Shown in pieces: positions 61,229 through 64,000 of a DNA stretch of 64,000 nucleotides; positions within the stretch are counted from its first letter, which is position 1; each line of letters starts with the position of its first letter. The stretch covers positions 62,001 through 126,000 of the forward strand of contig JAFGAR010000151.1 of NCBI GenBank assembly GCA_016933575.1, given 5' to 3'. The notes beneath the pieces are model-generated. The model saw only the letters and a list, made by a program, of their open reading frames with translations. It ran no database searches and was not told where the DNA came from. The stretch comes from Candidatus Thorarchaeota archaeon. Lineage in GTDB: Archaea > Asgardarchaeota > Thorarchaeia > Thorarchaeales > Thorarchaeaceae. The position numbers and the translations under genes are program-made.

Positions 61229-63871
61229 TTGGAAATTGCTGATGCTGATGTTCAGAAAAGACTCTCGAAATCCTATATGATTGTCTTAAGATCATCAAAA
61301 CAAGAAATGACCGCGAGAGTCGATATTTTCTCAGATGTATTGCGAGACCGTCAGCGTTCCACTTTGAACGGGATTATTGAATTTGGCTACCGTGAATCAA
61401 GAATCTTGGAAATCAAAAAGTTCTGGTTTGTAAAATACAACAAGCCAGTCTATATGTTTGTCCCAAAAGAGGCTCATGATATTCTTCGGAAAGCGAAGGG
61501 AATTATTATTCCTCGAGAACAAAAGCCTGAATTCTTGGACGACCTGAAAGATCTCTTAAAACGTTTGGAATCTCCAGAACCAAGAGTGGTTCCAACATGT
61601 CAGCACTGTTTGAGAGATGACCGACTGACTGTTCTTACAAAAAGGAATGCTGTGAAACTGACTGCAGATCAGGTCACATGTCTCTCCTGTGCTCAGACTG
61701 ATCTGAAGACAGAACTCAAGACACTCGGAATTCATATGTCTCGAGCTATGATGAATCAATTAGAGCGTCAAGTGTCCCGAGTAAAATCTGTTCCTCGGCT
61801 GATTGAAATGCTCACTCCGGGATTTGACCCGACCCAAGAGCCTGATCTTACTCTCATCGATACAGTAGTAGCTCATGATGTTAGTAAGAAGAAGGACATC
61901 AAGGACTTACCAATACCCGATGAATTCAAGGAGGTTCTGAAAGAAACCGGTCTTGAGATACTTTTACCAATACAACGAAAGACTGTCGATTCAGGGCTCT
62001 TCAAAAACACTTCTCTGCTTATTGTTTCTTCAACGTCATCAGGAAAGACACTATTGGGTGAGCTAGCTGGTGTACCCAAAGCTATGAAGGGGAAGAAACT
62101 CATCTATATGTCCCCTCTTGTAGCACTTACGAACGAAAAATACGAGCAATTCAGAAAGCGGTATCGAAAACTTGGCCTTCGTACTGGTATCAAGGTTGGA
62201 ATGTCGCGTTTGGACGTGGGAAAAGAAGGCAAACCTATCGTTGATACGGATATCTCAAAAGCTGATATCATCTGTGCAACCTATGAGGCTCTAGATCTTA
62301 TATTTCGTTCAGGAAATACTGATGACTTGGGTGATATTGGAACCGTAATAATCGATGAGATTCAGAACCTTGCTGATCCCGAGCGAGGTCCTGAATTGGA
62401 TGGAATTATTACACGAATGCGCCTTCACTATCCAAAGGCTCAGTATATTGCTCTCTCAGCTACAGTTGGGTCTCCAGAGGTTCTCGCGAAGGAACTAGGA
62501 CTAAAACTTGTGAATTATGAAGGTCGTCCAGTACCTCTTGAACGTCATCTAGTCTTTGCAAGAACTGATGAAGAGAAACGCTCTATCATCCGAAGATTAG
62601 TAAATGAAGAATTCAAACACAAGAGCTCTTTCGGTAATAAGGGTCAATCTATTATCTTCACATACTCTCGACGACGTGCTCATGCATTGAGTGATTGGTT
62701 AAGAGAACATCATGTGTCTTGTGCTGTCTATCATGGCGGTCTGTCTTATAATCAGAGGCGAGGAATTGAACATTCCTTTGACAAACAGAGGTATGCATGT
62801 GTTGTCACTACAGCCGCACTTGGTGCGGGGGTCGATTTACCAGCATCACAGGTAATCTTTGAATCATTAGCAATGGGTGCAGATTGGTTATCTACTGCAG
62901 AATTCGAACAGATGCTCGGTCGAGCTGGACGCCTTGGAAAACACGATCGTGGCAAGGTGTATCTAATAGTCCAACCTGAACGGAAATATCATAGTGGTCA
63001 GGATGGAAATGAGGATGAGATTGCAGTACGACTCCTAAATGGCATCATTGAAGATGTTGAACCATTTGCGGACAAGGAAACAAGTGCTGAGCAGATTCTG
63101 GCTACGATTTGCTCTAGAGGGCTTGTTGACCTAAAAGTAATTGCAAGAGCATACCTACGGATGCTTTCAATGTCTGTGCCACCTTCCGAAGCTCTGAAGC
63201 ATCTTGTAAAGACCCATATGATCCGGGTGAAGGAAGGTGGAGCTCATCCGACTGAATTAGGAAGAGCCACTTCACTCTCTTTCTTGACTCCCAGTACTGG
63301 TCTTGAAGTTATGAAACTCACAACATCATATGATGTTCTAGATATAGCAATCATGCTTGAACCATTTGAAAACGTATACCTTAGTAGTAAATTACAAGAG
63401 GAGATTAACTCAGCATTCCGGACTCATATGCCGACTAGACTCTTTTCTGGAGTTTTCAGTGAGATTAGCGATGTGAGTAAACCGGGAAGCGGCGCTGGAA
63501 GACTTCCACAATGGGTGTTTGAGGTTTTTGGAAGATGGGCAACTTCTTTCTTCAACTGTGGTTGTCGAGACTTTCCTGAATGTGACCATGGTAAGATAAA
63601 ATTGGGTCGATGGCTCGTTGACCGGAGGGAGGAGGGATTGAATCCATCTGGACTTGCAGGACGCCTCCATGATGAATTTGAACTCTGGGCATACCCCGGC
63701 GACCTCTTTTCATGGCTTGACTCCCTCATTCACAGTCTTAAAGCAGTTCAACGTATTGCAAGTGTTGCTGGAAAAATAGATCTTAGTGAAGAGATTGATA
63801 GTCAGATAGCTCGTATTGAAAGACCACTTGAGAATTATAACGTAGAAGAGGCAGAAGACACTAAGAAGTGA
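61229..63871 (+). CDS. Ski2-like DExH helicase with N- and C-terminal cysteine modules
   Basis: An 880-residue superfamily 2 helicase. Motif I SSTSSGKT is near 265-273, motif II DEIQ near 375, motif III SAT near 409 and motif VI QMLGRAGRLG near 560-570, as in Ski2/Hel308/Brr2-type enzymes. The N-terminal domain (1-240) holds CX2C pairs (CQHC near 123, CLSC near 150). The C-terminal region has a ratchet-like helical part and a CGCRDFPEC cluster near 775. I recall archaeal helicases with DUF5814, and the ASH-Ski2 group in RNA decay, having a similar layout; which applies is not decided. TTG 61229 is supported by GAGGT. It lies 51 bases after the second unknown gene. Confidence 0.9.
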   Translation: MEIADADVQKRLSKSYMIVLRSSKQEMTARVDIFSDVLRDRQRSTLNGIIEFGYRESRILEIKKFWFVKYNKPVYMFVPKEAHDILRKAKGIIIPREQKPEFLDDLKDLLKRLESPEPRVVPTCQHCLRDDRLTVLTKRNAVKLTADQVTCLSCAQTDLKTELKTLGIHMSRAMMNQLERQVSRVKSVPRLIEMLTPGFDPTQEPDLTLIDTVVAHDVSKKKDIKDLPIPDEFKEVLKETGLEILLPIQRKTVDSGLFKNTSLLIVSSTSSGKTLLGELAGVPKAMKGKKLIYMSPLVALTNEKYEQFRKRYRKLGLRTGIKVGMSRLDVGKEGKPIVDTDISKADIICATYEALDLIFRSGNTDDLGDIGTVIIDEIQNLADPERGPELDGIITRMRLHYPKAQYIALSATVGSPEVLAKELGLKLVNYEGRPVPLERHLVFARTDEEKRSIIRRLVNEEFKHKSSFGNKGQSIIFTYSRRRAHALSDWLREHHVSCAVYHGGLSYNQRRGIEHSFDKQRYACVVTTAALGAGVDLPASQVIFESLAMGADWLSTAEFEQMLGRAGRLGKHDRGKVYLIVQPERKYHSGQDGNEDEIAVRLLNGIIEDVEPFADKETSAEQILATICSRGLVDLKVIARAYLRMLSMSVPPSEALKHLVKTHMIRVKEGGAHPTELGRATSLSFLTPSTGLEVMKLTTSYDVLDIAIMLEPFENVYLSSKLQEEINSAFRTHMPTRLFSGVFSEISDVSKPGSGAGRLPQWVFEVFGRWATSFFNCGCRDFPECDHGKIKLGRWLVDRREEGLNPSGLAGRLHDEFELWAYPGDLFSWLDSLIHSLKAVQRIASVAGKIDLSEEIDSQIARIERPLENYNVEEAEDTKK

Positions 63872-64000
63872 GATCGTCCTTTTCAATCTCAAATAGAACT
63901 CTGATATTTCCTACAAGCTCAGGCGGCATCGAGTCCAGATTAAGATCAATCCAGCTATGCAGATCTCTTCGTATTGTTTCTTTATTCTCCAGCGCTGGAG
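63861..64000 (-). CDS. 3' part of an unknown gene running off the window
   Basis: On the minus strand the frame is open from the right edge to TAG at 63861-63863 and encodes 45 residues: PALENKETIRRDLHSWIDLN, then LDSMPPELVGNIRVLFEIEK and DDLTS. The composition is natural, with two likely helices. It overlaps the 3' end of the helicase gene by 11 bases, as other convergent pairs in this window do. The product cannot be named. Confidence 0.6.
   Translation of the reverse strand, partial: PALENKETIRRDLHSWIDLNLDSMPPELVGNIRVLFEIEKDDLTS

Noticed and set aside
1..64000. CRISPR arrays, insertion sequences, integrase-type genes or attachment sites
   Set aside because: No regularly spaced repeats, transposase motifs or tRNA-linked direct repeats were seen on reading both strands; a computed repeat search could still find weak ones.

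Overview
This window looks like archaeal chromosome, most compatible with an Asgard archaeon (possibly Thorarchaeia-like; this is an inference from gene content, not a proven placement). The archaeal signs are TATA-like boxes about 25 bases before likely transcript starts, frequent GTG/TTG starts behind short Shine-Dalgarno sequences, a RecJ/GAN-type DHH nuclease, a RadB-like protein, a Ski2-like helicase with zinc-binding modules and a HerA-like ATPase. The Asgard-leaning signs are an arrestin-fold protein, a methyltransferase with the double-glutamate loop of arginine methyltransferases, many TPR proteins and large surface proteins with Ig-like or transthyretin-like domains. I see no rRNA, recognisable tRNA, CRISPR array, insertion sequence or prophage. 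Gene packing is dense, with several convergent neighbours overlapping by 4 to 17 bases.

Layout. 1-4.2 kb: end of a membrane-anchored surface protein, a thioredoxin-fold protein, a flavin-binding protein and a membrane zinc-ribbon protein. 4.2-6.5 kb: a possible structured RNA, a histidine phosphatase and two micro-ORFs that coincide with strong hairpins. 6.5-15.3 kb: an aminotransferase, a TPR protein, a degenerate RadB-like ATPase, a coiled-coil zinc-ribbon protein, the arrestin-fold protein, a DMT/NIPA-like transporter and a second histidine phosphatase. 15.4-25.5 kb: a duplicated beta-sandwich/zinc-ribbon protein, a membrane protein with a large ectodomain, and an AT-rich block with a double-module regulator and a 1192-residue secreted protein. 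25.8-36.3 kb: a nucleotide excision repair cluster of uvrB, two tandem uvrA paralogues, a TPR-cysteine protein and uvrC, richer in G+C than the block before it. 36.4-40.5 kb: a stand-alone RAM domain, a ferredoxin, a surface phospholipase-D-like protein, a TPR protein and an acidic membrane protein. 40.5-46.2 kb: MazG-like pyrophosphatase; a minus-strand salvage operon of phosphoribosyltransferase, MTA phosphorylase and nitrilase; a TIGR04076-like protein; the PRMT-like enzyme; a TPR zinc protein; a Nudix hydrolase. 46.3-58 kb: DHH nuclease, cupin, HAD phosphatase, B3/B4-domain protein, HerA-like ATPase, an MFS transporter and an SLC13-type transporter. 58-64 kb: a conserved unknown, a small membrane protein, and a tightly coupled trio of two unknown proteins and a Ski2-like helicase.

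How the genes fit together. The uvr cluster forms a complete UvrABC excision set in which the damage sensor is encoded twice, suggesting a UvrA heterodimer. The 40.8-43.2 kb operon fits methylthioadenosine recycling: the phosphorylase releases adenine and methylthioribose-phosphate, the phosphoribosyltransferase can recapture a purine base, and the nitrilase could be the omega-amidase step. The 59.2-63.9 kb trio, with two stop/start overlaps or close junctions and no recognised fold in its first two members, is the best candidate for an undescribed helicase-centred complex.
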